64,000 nucleotides of DNA from Cyclobacteriaceae bacterium (GCA_026003355.1 BPHC01000006.1:1-64000); one strand, 5' to 3'. Counted from the stretch's first letter, positions 1 to 10,009 are shown. The notes: generated by a model from the letters alone, not told the origin. Numbers and translations are program-made.

Positions 1-1
1 C

Positions 2-118
2 TTTAACTGGACGCCCTTTGGGGCTTTTACCCAGTTTCATCTGCGCATAAACGCCAAAGCTTCCATACTGCAGGACCTGCGGCTGGAACGCAGAAAACCC
101 TTTTACGACAACCGATGA
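2..118 (+). CDS. C-terminal end of an unidentified protein (partial)
   Basis: An open frame enters from the left edge and runs 38 codons to a TGA at 116-118. The visible residues are rich in aromatic and basic side chains (starting FNWTPFGAF and ending RKPFYDNR). The alternating aromatic and polar pattern could be the last strands of an outer membrane or secreted beta protein, but it does not end in the usual terminal Phe. It converges on lysS, whose stop lies 33 bases further on. I do not recognise the family, and too little is present to name a function. Confidence 0.45.
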   Translation, partial: FNWTPFGAFTQFHLRINAKASILQDLRLERRKPFYDNR

Positions 119-151
119 ACTTGCCCTGATGCAAAAAACTGCATTGGGTGG

Positions 152-1898
<1,747 letters not shown>

Positions 1899-1917
1899 AT
1901 CCGTTTAATTTGGAACG

Positions 1918-1948
1918 CAAAAATAAGGATAATAACCGGAGCGGCTAA
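1918..1948 (-). promoter_or_regulatory. Probable lysS promoter
   Basis: On the minus strand the -7 element TATTTTTG (1918-1925) fits the Bacteroidota consensus TAnnTTTG. A weak -33 element TTAG (1945-1948) sits 19 bases upstream. The lysS start codon follows 20 bases downstream. Confidence 0.55.
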
Positions 1949-2002
1949 GAACTCCTGCTCCAGGAAACCATGGCTACGGCAGCATAGCCTGTTTTACTTA
2001 TG

Positions 2003-3193
2003 CTAACCCGGCTGTTGCCTCCTTCTATGCAACTCCATGCGAATCAGCATCAGTTCGCGACTGCTTTGCCCGGCAACCGAAGTGTTCTCTTCGGCCCTGC
2101 GAAACAAATAGGGCATTACTGCACGCACCGGCCCGTAGGGCAGATATTTTACCACATTGTATCCGTTGCGGGCCAGGTTAAAGCTTATATGGTCGCTCAT
2201 GCCATATAGCTGGGCAAACCACACGCGTTCATCCTGCGGTAATAGTCCGTGTTTTTCCATGAGCACGGTTAGGTAGTAGTTGCTGTACTCGTTTGTGCGA
2301 GCCGCATACCAGAGCAATCCGTTGTTTGTTGTCTAAACAAAAAGCCAGGGCTTTGTTAAAGGCTTCATCGGTAGCCTGTTTGTTGGGTTGTATGGGGTCG
2401 GGGTATCCCATCGTTGCCGCGCGCCTGCGTTCTTTTTCCATATAGGCCCCGCGTACCAGCTTTGCACCAAAAAAAAACGTTGTGCATAACCGCTTCATGA
2501 AAGTGATTGCGCAGGTTGGCAAGGCCGGTGGTACGATACAGCTGGTAGGTGTTGTAAACAATAGCCCTGCGGGTGTTGTATTTTTTCATCATGTTCAGGG
2601 CCAGCCGGTCTACTGTATCCTGATACCAGCTGTCTTCGGCATCAATCATAACGGGTACCTGCAGCTCATAAGCCCTGCCGCATATCCGGTCGAAGCGTTC
2701 CTGCACGCGCTGCCAGGCCAGTTGTTCTTCTTCATCAAGATCCTTTCCCTGCTGTATTTTCTCCATCAATGCTGCCGATGCCACACCGGTAGGTTTGAAT
2801 ACGCAAAACGGAATATGGCCAGATCCGGCAGCGGTTTCCAGATTGTTCAGTGTTTCGCTAACGGTTTGCTCAAAACCGGCCTCGGTGTGTTCGCCCTCAA
2901 CAGCATAATCCAGAATGGCCCGCACATGGTAAGCCGCCAACCGGTTAATAACCTGCCGGGCTTCGTCCTTGTTTTCGCCCCCGCAAAAATGGTTGAACAC
3001 CGTTTTCCGGATAATCGATTCAACCGGCAGGCGGAGCAAAAGGCTCAGCCTTACCAGCCTGGTAGCAAAGTCAGCTACCCATGGATGGTTAACCACAGAG
3101 AAAATTAAATGTGCTCTTTTAAGCTCGGCATCGGTGCGATAGGCAAATGCTGCTTTTGTATCCTCGAACGAAACGGGGGGGGTGGGTATCCAT
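2003..3193 (-). CDS. Proline dehydrogenase, reading frame broken by three +1 indels
   Basis: FAD-dependent oxidation of proline to pyrroline-5-carboxylate, the first step of proline breakdown. Family features are an N-terminal VSFEDTKAAFAYRTDAEL segment, a barrel with MIDAEDSW, and the C-terminal signature KLVRGAYMEKER followed by CGSHNEYSN. This is a stand-alone enzyme of about 395 residues with no aldehyde dehydrogenase domain. Frames break at a C8 run (3175-3182 on the plus strand, reads correctly as C7), a T9 run (2469-2477, reads correctly as T8) and an AAA (2292-2294, reads correctly as AA). The ATG at 3193 restores the usual N-terminus once the C8 run is shortened. Sequence error is favoured because all three breaks are single extra bases in homopolymers. 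Confidence 0.88.
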
Positions 3194-3218
3194 GGCGCGA
3201 ATATAGGCGGTGCCTTTG

Positions 3219-3290
3219 TACCGGCAACAGTTTTTAATAAGTAGCTCCTGCCGGTAAGAACAACCCGGCCCACCGCATTGTTACCGGCAG
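3219..3290. repeat. Three copies of TACCGGCA, two forming a perfect 10-bp inverted repeat, between divergent genes
   Basis: TACCGGCA lies at 3219-3226 and 3282-3289, and its reverse complement at 3249-3256. The second and third copies extend to a perfect 10-base inverted repeat: CTGCCGGTAA (3248-3257) and TTACCGGCAG (3281-3290). The copies start 30 and 33 bases apart, close to three helical turns. They lie in the gap between proline dehydrogenase and the aromatic amino acid genes. They could be an operator or a stem-loop. CCGG-containing words are common in this genome, so this is tentative. Confidence 0.35.
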
Positions 3291-3319
3291 TATATGGCAA
3301 TTCCGTAACTTCAGGCCCC

Positions 3320-4402
3320 ATGAATCTAACCGAATGGATTAATCCCCTGAAAAGGCCTTTGATTATTTCCGGCCCCTGCAGCGCTGAAAGCCCCGAACAG
3401 CTTTTAATCATAGCCGGCAGGCTTAAAAAACTGGGCATACCCATTATGCGCGCCGGTGTATGGAAGCCCCGTACCCGCCCCGGAACTTTTGAAGGTAGGG
3501 GAAATGAGGCGTTGCAATGGCTGGCCCAGGTAAAACAACAAACCGGCATAATGATAGCCACTGAAGTAGCTACTGCGCAGCATGTGGAAAAAGCCTGCCA
3601 AGCCGGCGTGGATATACTTTGGATTGGTGCGCGTACCACCGTAAACCCTTTTATGGTACAGGAAATAGCCGATGCCCTGAAAGGAACAGACAAGATTGTT
3701 TGGGTAAAAAACCCGCTTAATCCGGAACTGGCCCTTTGGCTTGGCGCGCTGGAACGCATTAACCAAAGCGGTATTAGCCGTTTAGCTGGCATACACCGGG
3801 GTTTTACACCCTTCCGCCAGTCGAGGTACCGCAACCTGCCCCTGTGGCAGTTGCCGCTTGAACTTAAAAGCAGCTGCCCCCAACTGCCCCTCATTGCCGA
3901 CCCCAGCCATATAGCCGGCTCACGTAATCTGATTTTTGAGGTCGCCCAACGTGCGCTCGACCTGGGTTATGACGGACTGATGATTGAAACGCACCCGGAC
4001 CCCGACAAGGCATTGAGCGATAGCCAGCAACAAATTACTCCCGAAACACTGGAGCAAATCCTTGCGCAACTGCATACCTATACCCCTTCTTCTGATAATA
4101 CCGTGTTTTTGAATAAACTGGAAAAGCTGCGCGAGCAGATTGACCACATTGACCGCGAGTTAATTGATACCCTGGCCGCCCGCATGCGCCTTGCCGAACA
4201 AATAGGCGAATACAAAAAAGAAAACAACGTGGCCGTATTCCAGGCCGAACGATGGAAGGAGATTATGGAAAGCAGGCCCCTGTGGGGAGAACAGGTAAAC
4301 CTCTCAGCAGAATTTATGCGCGAACTGTACCGGATAATCCACGATGAATCCATCCGTGTGCAAACACAAATTTTTAACCGGTCCGAACATGACGCTGCCT
4401 GA
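3320..4402 (+). CDS. Bifunctional DAHP synthase / chorismate mutase type II
   Basis: Joins the first step of the shikimate pathway (phosphoenolpyruvate plus erythrose 4-phosphate to DAHP) to chorismate mutase, which commits chorismate to phenylalanine and tyrosine. Residues 1-260 are a DAHP synthase I/KDSA-type barrel with GPCSAES at 18-24 and RAGVWKPRTRPG at 44-55, and HPDPDKALSD near the C-terminal end of the barrel. Residues 267-360 are an AroQ helical chorismate mutase (LREQIDHIDRELIDTLAARM). The ATG at 3320 is chosen because the conserved NLTEWINPLKRP start follows it; an upstream in-frame ATG would add 14 unrelated residues. It overlaps aroB by 14 bases, so the two are co-transcribed. 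The mutase domain is likely to be where feedback control is sensed, as known for such fusions. Confidence 0.93.
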   Translation: MNLTEWINPLKRPLIISGPCSAESPEQLLIIAGRLKKLGIPIMRAGVWKPRTRPGTFEGRGNEALQWLAQVKQQTGIMIATEVATAQHVEKACQAGVDILWIGARTTVNPFMVQEIADALKGTDKIVWVKNPLNPELALWLGALERINQSGISRLAGIHRGFTPFRQSRYRNLPLWQLPLELKSSCPQLPLIADPSHIAGSRNLIFEVAQRALDLGYDGLMIETHPDPDKALSDSQQQITPETLEQILAQLHTYTPSSDNTVFLNKLEKLREQIDHIDRELIDTLAARMRLAEQIGEYKKENNVAVFQAERWKEIMESRPLWGEQVNLSAEFMRELYRIIHDESIRVQTQIFNRSEHDAA

Positions 4403-5429
4403 ACACATCCGCATCTCCGAATCGCCCGGAGCTGACCTGAAGGATTTTTTGAATAAAAACTCCTATTCGGCTGTGGCCCTGCTTACCGATAACCACACTG
4501 CCCTGCACTGCTACCCTGTTATAAGGCACGCACTTCCGCAGCATATCCATGTTACCATTCCGGCAGGCGAGGTGCATAAAACCCTCGATACCTGTGCTGA
4601 GGTATGGAAATACCTGACCGAAGCCCGGCTCGACCGCCGATCGGTGCTAATTGTACTGGGTGGAGGAATGCCCGGCGACCTGGGTGGTTTTTGTGCGGCC
4701 ACCTTTAAGCGAGGCATTGATTTTATACTTGTACCCACCACCCTGCTGGCCATGGCCGATGCCAGCATTGGCGGAAAGTTGGGCATTGACTTTATGTCGT
4801 ATAAAAATCAAATCGGACTGTTCTGCCAGCCGGCACTTACCCTCCTTTCGGCCGCTTTTCTCAGCACCCTGCCGGAGGCCGAACTCAGATCAGGCTATGC
4901 CGAAATACTGAAACACGCCCTGATATCGGAACCGGCATGGTGGGATGAGCTAACCGCCAGGCCGTGGAAGCAACACAACTGGCAGATACAAATTGAAAAA
5001 TCGGCCCTGCTAAAATGGCGCGTGGTTTCAGAAGATCCGCATGAAGTGGGTATCCGCAAAATACTCAATGCGGGGCATACCCTTGGGCATGCCATAGAAA
5101 GCTGGTTTCTTGCCTGCAACCGCCCTGTTCTGCATGGCGAAGCCGTAGCTGCAGGCCTGGCAGCCGAATCGATTATTGCGCGCGATGAAGGCCTGCTGTC
5201 GTCACACCTGAGCCGGCAAATAATCCGGTACATTACCGATGTGTTTGGCAAGCTGCACTGGAACAGCCACGACACGGCCAGCATTGTTCAACTTTGCTTT
5301 CAGGATAAGAAAAATACGGGAAAAAAAATCCGTGCGGCCCTGCTAAAAGAAATAGGGCAGACCATGTGGGATTACGAGGTGAGTCCGGAGCGCATTACTG
5401 CAGCACTCGAAGAGTACCGGCAGTTGTAA
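4389..5429 (+). CDS. aroB: 3-dehydroquinate synthase
   Basis: Second shikimate enzyme; NAD- and zinc-dependent conversion of DAHP to 3-dehydroquinate. The 346-residue protein has the glycine-rich NAD loop GGGMPGDLGGF, the PTTLLAMADASIGGK substrate segment, the zinc ligands ELRSGYAEILKH and NAGHTLGHAIE, and the final zinc His in HGEAV. The start codon lies inside the 3' end of the DAHP synthase gene, which implies translational coupling. Many AroB proteins have GGGVVGDLAGF at the NAD loop; the MP pair here is a mild variant. Confidence 0.95.
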   Translation: MTLPEHIRISESPGADLKDFLNKNSYSAVALLTDNHTALHCYPVIRHALPQHIHVTIPAGEVHKTLDTCAEVWKYLTEARLDRRSVLIVLGGGMPGDLGGFCAATFKRGIDFILVPTTLLAMADASIGGKLGIDFMSYKNQIGLFCQPALTLLSAAFLSTLPEAELRSGYAEILKHALISEPAWWDELTARPWKQHNWQIQIEKSALLKWRVVSEDPHEVGIRKILNAGHTLGHAIESWFLACNRPVLHGEAVAAGLAAESIIARDEGLLSSHLSRQIIRYITDVFGKLHWNSHDTASIVQLCFQDKKNTGKKIRAALLKEIGQTMWDYEVSPERITAALEEYRQL

Positions 5430-5621
5430 TCAGATGTAGATCGGATCCTCATCTGTTGCTGTTTCTTTTTTTCTGTTGCGAAGGGCCCTTTTCAGGCTCT
5501 CGGTTTGCCTGGCTACAAACTCACGGGTTTTCTTTTTACGATCGCCCGTTAGCAACCAGGCTGCCAGTAGCGCACCCGATGCAATTCCCAAACCAAGCGC
5601 TATTTTTTTGGTTAAACTCAT
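5430..5621 (-). CDS. Small YtxH-like single-span membrane protein
   Basis: A 63-residue protein starting MSLTKKIALGLGIASGALLA: a short basic start, one hydrophobic glycine/alanine-rich span (about residues 5-23), then a basic segment DRKKKTREFVARQTE and an acidic tail. This matches the general shape of YtxH or gas-vesicle-like small proteins of unknown role. It sits between aroB and aroA on the opposite strand; its stop codon touches the aroB stop codon with no gap. A start 15 codons upstream is possible, but MSLTKK is the usual start type. A -7-like TAAATTTG lies just upstream. Confidence 0.6.
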   Translation of the reverse strand: MSLTKKIALGLGIASGALLAAWLLTGDRKKKTREFVARQTESLKRALRNRKKETATDEDPIYI

Positions 5622-5701
5622 ATACAAATTTAAACCGCTTTTGTAAAGCAATTGTTTCAGGCTCAATAAAAAATATTTGCTTTGCTAACTTGCATCACAT
5701 C

Positions 5702-6928
5702 GTGCAAACCATAACCCTTCAACCAGCTCCGCGGCTCTCAGGCAAGGTTCAACGCCTTCCGGCATCCAAAAGCCTAAGCAACCGCGTTCTTATTATTGAC
5801 GCTCTGGCAGGCGGCGGCTCGGATATTCAAAACCTCTCTGAAGCCAACGATACCCGGCTGATGAAAAACCTGCTTGCTTCGGCCGATCCGGTATGGAATG
5901 CCGAAGATGCCGGAACCACCATGAGGTTTCTTACTGCATTTAGTGCCGTGCAGCCGGGCACACGCCAGCTTACGGGCACCCCGCGGATGAAACAACGCCC
6001 CATTGGCATACTGGTAGATGCGTTGCGCGAACTGGGCGCTGAGATCAGGTACCTGGAAAAGGAAGGCTACCCTCCGCATGAAGTTAAAGGCATTGTTCAC
6101 CCCCGAACCAATGAAGTAACCATTCGGGGTGATGTAAGCAGCCAGTTTATTTCGGCCTTGATGATGATTGGCCCAGTTCTGCCGGGCGGCCTGCGCATAA
6201 ACCTGAAAGGGCCTGCGGGCAGCCGGCCCTATATTGAAATGACTGCCGCGCTGATGCGCAGGTTTGGTGCGGAGGTAGCCTGGCAGGATAACCGGATTAA
6301 TATAGAACCTGTAGCCTACAAAGCCGCATCCTACACGGTAGAAAACGACTGGTCGGCTGCCAGTTACTGGTTTGCTTTTGCGGCGCTTGCCCGGGCCAGC
6401 GAAATTCTGTTGCCCTCCATGACGCTCCGTTCGTTGCAGGGCGACCGCATTATTGCAACCTGGATGGAAAGCCTTGGGGTTACGTGCCAGCCCCGTGGCA
6501 ACGATTTGCTGCTGTTGCACAAAGACGATGTTCAGGCAAGCGTACAATTTGATTTTACCCACTGCCCCGACCTGGCTCAGACGATTATGGTGGTATGTGC
6601 AGCCCGCCAGATCAAAGGAGTATTTACCGGGCTGCACAGCCTTCGCATAAAGGAAACCGACCGCATTGCGGCCATGCAACGCGAGCTAAGCAAGTTGGGC
6701 GCCACGCTCCTGGAACAGCAGGGCACCTGGATACTGCAGCCTGCGCCACAGCTTCCTGAAAGCATCGAAACCATTCAAACCTACGAAGACCACCGTATGG
6801 CCATGGCCTTTGCTCCGCTGGCTGCCGTTAAAACAATACGTATTGAAAATCCGCACGTGGTAAAAAAATCGTACCCGCACTTTTGGGACGATGTGCAGCA
6901 CATGGGTATCAGGTTAACCGGCTTTTAA
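5702..6928 (+). CDS. aroA: 3-phosphoshikimate 1-carboxyvinyltransferase (EPSP synthase)
   Basis: Sixth shikimate step: adds enolpyruvyl to shikimate 3-phosphate. The 408-residue protein has LPASKSLSNRVLIIDAL near the start, the NLSEANDTRLM loop, DAGTTMRFLTAF, the GDVSSQFISALMM phosphate loop and the late catalytic segments SLRIKETDRIAAM and YEDHRMAMAFAPLA. No ATG is in place; GTG at 5702 puts the start at VQTITLQPAP, just ahead of the conserved core, and is preferred. The 3' end overlaps the convergent BtuF-like gene by 20 bases. With the DAHP synthase and aroB, this gives three of the shikimate genes within 4 kb; aroC, aroD, aroE and aroK are not here. Confidence 0.93.
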   Translation: MQTITLQPAPRLSGKVQRLPASKSLSNRVLIIDALAGGGSDIQNLSEANDTRLMKNLLASADPVWNAEDAGTTMRFLTAFSAVQPGTRQLTGTPRMKQRPIGILVDALRELGAEIRYLEKEGYPPHEVKGIVHPRTNEVTIRGDVSSQFISALMMIGPVLPGGLRINLKGPAGSRPYIEMTAALMRRFGAEVAWQDNRINIEPVAYKAASYTVENDWSAASYWFAFAALARASEILLPSMTLRSLQGDRIIATWMESLGVTCQPRGNDLLLLHKDDVQASVQFDFTHCPDLAQTIMVVCAARQIKGVFTGLHSLRIKETDRIAAMQRELSKLGATLLEQQGTWILQPAPQLPESIETIQTYEDHRMAMAFAPLAAVKTIRIENPHVVKKSYPHFWDDVQHMGIRLTGF

Positions 6929-7697
6929 GCTGCCTGATATAGTCCGGAAAATACAGCATGCGGCTGCCATACCATGAGAACATTTCACCATCAGTTAAAA
7001 TAATCCGTGCTTCCGGCAACAGCTGCCTTATTTCGGCTATATGTTTTTCACGAAACGGATAGGGCTCGGACGAAAGCAATACCACTTCGGGGGCAAGCCT
7101 GCGGATATCATCATCGGTAAGCGGGGGGTATCGCGGTGTATTTTCCAGCACGTTGGTAAACCCGGCCAAACACATCATCTGGTGTATGAAGGTCCGGCTT
7201 CCGGCACCCATCCACGGATTTTTCCAAATCAGGTACAGCGCCCTTAGCCGTGGCAGGGTTTCCATGGCGGCCAAACCCGACTCAATTTCAGCGGCAAGGG
7301 CCTGGGCATGGTTGCCACAACCTGTTAAATTGCCCAAAGCCCGAATCATATCAAGGGCGCTTTCAAGGTTTATCACATCACTCATCCATACAGGGAATTC
7401 TTTTTTCAATGCTTCAATTCCTTCGCGGTGGTTTTCTTCACGGTTGCCGATAACCAGATCAGGGTTGAGGCTACGAATAATTTCGGGACGAAAGTTTTTG
7501 GTGCCACCCACAAGGGTTTTGTGTTTTTTCCATTCCGGCGGACGAACGCAAAACCGGGTAATGCCTACCACCCGGCTGTCAAGACACAGCTCACTGAGAA
7601 GCTCGGTTTGCGAGGGCACCAGCGATACAATGCGCTGCGGAGGGAACCGGAAAGTTACCTCATAACCCATCTGGTCGGTAAAGGTGGCGTAATTCAC
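6909..7697 (-). CDS. BtuF-like helical-backbone metal/cobalamin-binding protein without signal peptide
   Basis: A 262-residue protein of the family of ABC-transporter binding proteins for cobalamin or iron chelates. It has the N-lobe sequence RIVSLVPSQTELLSELCLDSRVVGITRFCVRP (interrupted here only for reference to its parts), the PDLVIGNREEN strand, a long linking helix, and the C-lobe PEVVLLSSEPYPF. The start is GTG at 7697; FTDQMG just after it matches family starts. There is no signal peptide or lipobox, so it may act in the cytoplasm or be exported by another route. No permease or ATPase lies beside it; a FecCD/FecE-type pair without a binding protein lies at 36.1-38.1 kb. Ligand unknown; cobalamin is the commonest annotation. 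Confidence 0.75.
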   Translation of the reverse strand: MNYATFTDQMGYEVTFRFPPQRIVSLVPSQTELLSELCLDSRVVGITRFCVRPPEWKKHKTLVGGTKNFRPEIIRSLNPDLVIGNREENHREGIEALKKEFPVWMSDVINLESALDMIRALGNLTGCGNHAQALAAEIESGLAAMETLPRLRALYLIWKNPWMGAGSRTFIHQMMCLAGFTNVLENTPRYPPLTDDDIRRLAPEVVLLSSEPYPFREKHIAEIRQLLPEARIILTDGEMFSWYGSRMLYFPDYIRQLKSRLT

Positions 7698-7702
7698 AGG
7701 GC

Positions 7703-7740
7703 GAAAATAAAAAAGGCACTCCGGTTAAGGGAGTGCCCTG
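7703..7740 (-). terminator. Intrinsic terminator after the PAS histidine kinase
   Basis: A perfect 8-bp stem (7715-7722 with 7730-7737, GGCACTCC/GGAGTGCC) with a 7-base loop, followed on the minus strand by a T-rich run (7704-7714). It separates the kinase from the BtuF-like gene that starts at 7697. Confidence 0.85.
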
Positions 7741-7776
7741 ATAAAAAACGCACAGAGTACGCGAAGAAAGACCCTC

Positions 7777-8880
7777 TCACGAAAAACTCCGCGACCCTGC
7801 GCGTATATCTTCTGTTGCCATGCCGGCAGGTGCCTTCATGTTGGGCAGGTAAACGGTAAAGGTGCTTCCGACTCCGGGTTCGGAGGTTACACTTACTCTT
7901 CCGTTTAATCTTTGTACGGTGTCTTTTAAAATAAACAGCCCCAGACCCGTTCCCTGAGCCACCGTAGTGGCGCGGAAAAACATCTCGAATATGCGTTGCT
8001 GATATTGTTTATCAATGCCAATGCCGTTGTCCTGCACGGTTAGCGCAGCTTCGGCCGGGTTTACCTGTACGGTTATCTGAATAAGATTATGATCTTTTTG
8101 CGGGTCAGAATATTTTATAGCGTTGGTAATCAGGTTGGTAAGTATGGTCTTAACCCGCAGGCGGTCTGACCAGTATTCTTCGGGTTGATTTACATTTACC
8201 CTGATTGAAATTTTTTCCGGCTGATAGGTAAGGCGGTGGTCGGCAAGTTCTTCTTCAATAAGCTCCTGCCAGTTTATAAGCTCACTGGATATAGCCATTT
8301 TACCTGTCCGGTAAAAGTGGTTCATTTCTTCAATAAAAGCATTGAGTTTGGTTAAGCTCCTGCGCAACAGGGTAAGGTATTCCGAACGCTGCGGTTCGGG
8401 GGCCTGTTCGGCAAGGGTAAGCAGGCCCATGGCCGACATGAGGGGTGCTTTCAGGTCGTGGGTAGTTTTATAAATTACCTGATCCATCTGCTGGTTCGAC
8501 TGCAGTAACTGTTCTTCTTTTTTCTTTCGAAGGGTAACATCATGCAGCTCAAGTACCCGCCCTCCGTCTTCATGGTCTTGCCTTACCTGGTAAGCCGTTA
8601 CATCGAAATAGGTTATCTCATCACCTGCCAGCTTCAGGCCTACCTCAAAAATTTTCCTTTCGTTAACCCGCGTAAGGCAGTCCTGCCAGTGTTTAGCCTG
8701 GTCAGGTTCGGTGAAGTTGAAAATACTTTTGCCCAGCAGCGACAGCGGTTCGGCCCCGTATTTACGCACTACCGATGAGATGTAGCGGATGTGGAAGTGT
8801 TTATCCAGCAACACATAAATGTTATCGGAGTTTTCAACCAACTCTCTGAAAAAGCTATACATACTCTCCTTACTCAACAA
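7777..8880 (-). CDS. PAS-domain sensor histidine kinase
   Basis: A 367-residue soluble kinase. Residues about 10-115 form a PAS domain (NIYVLLDKHFHIRYISS, LLGKSIFNF), and a short coiled linker follows. The HisKA domain has the phospho-acceptor His at about 141 (TTHDLKAPL), and the HATPase domain has the N box LITNAIKYS, G1 DNGIGID and G2 GTGLGLFILK. No membrane span or signal peptide is seen, so it senses a cytoplasmic cue. No response regulator is adjacent. It lies 47 bases after the two YfiR genes on the same strand and may be co-transcribed with them. The C-terminus runs about 20 residues past the usual kinase end. Confidence 0.9.
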   Translation of the reverse strand: MLSKESMYSFFRELVENSDNIYVLLDKHFHIRYISSVVRKYGAEPLSLLGKSIFNFTEPDQAKHWQDCLTRVNERKIFEVGLKLAGDEITYFDVTAYQVRQDHEDGGRVLELHDVTLRKKKEEQLLQSNQQMDQVIYKTTHDLKAPLMSAMGLLTLAEQAPEPQRSEYLTLLRRSLTKLNAFIEEMNHFYRTGKMAISSELINWQELIEEELADHRLTYQPEKISIRVNVNQPEEYWSDRLRVKTILTNLITNAIKYSDPQKDHNLIQITVQVNPAEAALTVQDNGIGIDKQYQQRIFEMFFRATTVAQGTGLGLFILKDTVQRLNGRVSVTSEPGVGSTFTVYLPNMKAPAGMATEDIRAGSRSFS

Positions 8881-8927
8881 GTTTTAGCCGAAAACTCCGA
8901 TACATTTTCCATCGTGGGGCCGGACAG

Positions 8928-9437
8928 TTAAATCAGTATAGACATACTGGCCAGCTGTCCGGATACCTTTAGATTGCTGCTGCTAAAGGTAGCCTGGTTA
9001 AGCTCCCATTTAAGCTTACCATCAATAACCCTGAAGTTGATGCAGCTGCCTTTCTGTCCCAGGCCATTGCCATCGGTTACGGTAAGTACCGGTTTGCCGG
9101 CAATGGAGCTTTTTATGTTTTCAAACTCCTTACTTTTTGATTTGCCCAGATACACCACATGGCAACTGGCAGCCTCGTTAGCCGTGGTAAGTTTTTTTAC
9201 CACATACTTTTTGGCTCCTTTCGGTTTGCCGTCGTACCAGGCCTTAAGCGTGTTGAACACGTTGTCTTCGCCCATAACGCCTACCACAAAATCGCCTGGC
9301 GCGGCCTCATCGGGCCATTGTACATACTTAATGAAGTTAAACAACATGGCCGCGTGAATTTCATGTTCAGGACGTTCCTGGGCCTGCCCTGTTACCGCAG
9401 CACCGGCCATCATAAGGAAAAACATGAGCTTTTTCAT
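8928..9437 (-). CDS. YfiR/DUF4154 family periplasmic protein, copy 1
   Basis: A 169-residue exported protein: signal peptide MKKLMFFLMMAGAAVTGQAQ (residues 1-20), then the DUF4154 domain with LFNFIKYVQWP, DFVVGVMGEDNVF, CHVVYLGKSKSKEF, VLTVTDGNGLGQKGSCINFRV and a C-terminal SILI. In Pseudomonas, YfiR is a periplasmic repressor of a diguanylate cyclase; that role has not been shown for Bacteroidota members, so function here is open. It forms a tandem pair with the next gene; the two align along their whole length and appear to be a duplication. Confidence 0.85.
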   Translation of the reverse strand: MKKLMFFLMMAGAAVTGQAQERPEHEIHAAMLFNFIKYVQWPDEAAPGDFVVGVMGEDNVFNTLKAWYDGKPKGAKKYVVKKLTTANEAASCHVVYLGKSKSKEFENIKSSIAGKPVLTVTDGNGLGQKGSCINFRVIDGKLKWELNQATFSSSNLKVSGQLASMSILI

Positions 9438-9460
9438 ATGTGAGAGGTTTATGAGGTTAC

Positions 9461-9976
9461 TTAAATAAGAATGGCCATTGACGTAAGCGAGCCTGCAACT
9501 TTAAGATTTGCAGCCTCAACAGCCTTCTGGTTCAGTTCAAATTTAAGTTTGTTATCCACAAATTTAAAGTTAATAGCGCTGCCTTTTTCGCCCAGGCCTG
9601 CCTTATCGGTTATAATCAGCGTGCCTTTTCCTTTTACTTTGGCATTTACCGCTTCAAATTCTCCGCTTTTGGTTTTATCGATAAATACCACGTGGCAATC
9701 GGTAACTTCGGCAGCTGAGTTGAATTTTTTAATGACGTAGGTTTTGTTTCCGCGGGGCTTGCCACCATACCAGGAGTTGAGCGTATTGTACACTTCGTGG
9801 TTTCCGATAACACCAATAACAAAATCGCCACTGGTGGAGTGGTCGGGCCACTGTACATACTTCACAAAGTTGAACACCATCATGGAATACACTTCGTGAA
9901 GGGGGCGGTCCTGGGCATTTACCGAAACAGCCAATGTTGCAAATACCACCAAGAGGGTTTTTCTTATGCTTTTCAT
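9461..9976 (-). CDS. YfiR/DUF4154 family periplasmic protein, copy 2
   Basis: A 171-residue paralogue of the downstream neighbour, starting MKSIRKTLLVVFATLAVSV with cleavage likely after NAQ. It has the same landmarks: FNFVKYVQWPDHS, DFVIGVIGNHEVYNTL, CHVVFIDKTKSGEF, LIITDKAGLGEKGSAINFKF and C-terminal AILI. The ATG at 9976 is preferred over one 15 codons upstream because it begins the signal peptide. It lies 23 bases from copy 1 and is probably transcribed with it from the promoter at 10001-10008. The conserved FxKYVQWP segment and GSxINF strand suggest both bind the same class of ligand or partner. Confidence 0.85.
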   Translation of the reverse strand: MKSIRKTLLVVFATLAVSVNAQDRPLHEVYSMMVFNFVKYVQWPDHSTSGDFVIGVIGNHEVYNTLNSWYGGKPRGNKTYVIKKFNSAAEVTDCHVVFIDKTKSGEFEAVNAKVKGKGTLIITDKAGLGEKGSAINFKFVDNKLKFELNQKAVEAANLKVAGSLTSMAILI

Positions 9977-10000
9977 TCTTTTTTCCGGTTGATTACGGTA

Positions 10001-10008
10001 CAAAAGTA
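10001..10008 (-). promoter_or_regulatory. -7 element ahead of the YfiR pair
   Basis: TACTTTTG on the minus strand matches TAnnTTTG exactly and lies 24 bases before the copy 2 start codon. No clear -33 element is seen; the upstream DNA is a GC-rich hairpin. Confidence 0.55.
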
Positions 10009-10009
10009 G

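Noticed and set aside
1981-2004. Hairpin AGCATA/TATGCT at the proline dehydrogenase stop
   Set aside because: Only 6 bp with a 12-base loop and no T run; too weak to call a terminator.
5774-6679. 301-codon minus-strand frame opposite aroA
   Set aside because: It lies wholly inside a conserved EPSP synthase and its translation is low in recognisable structure; a shadow of codon bias.
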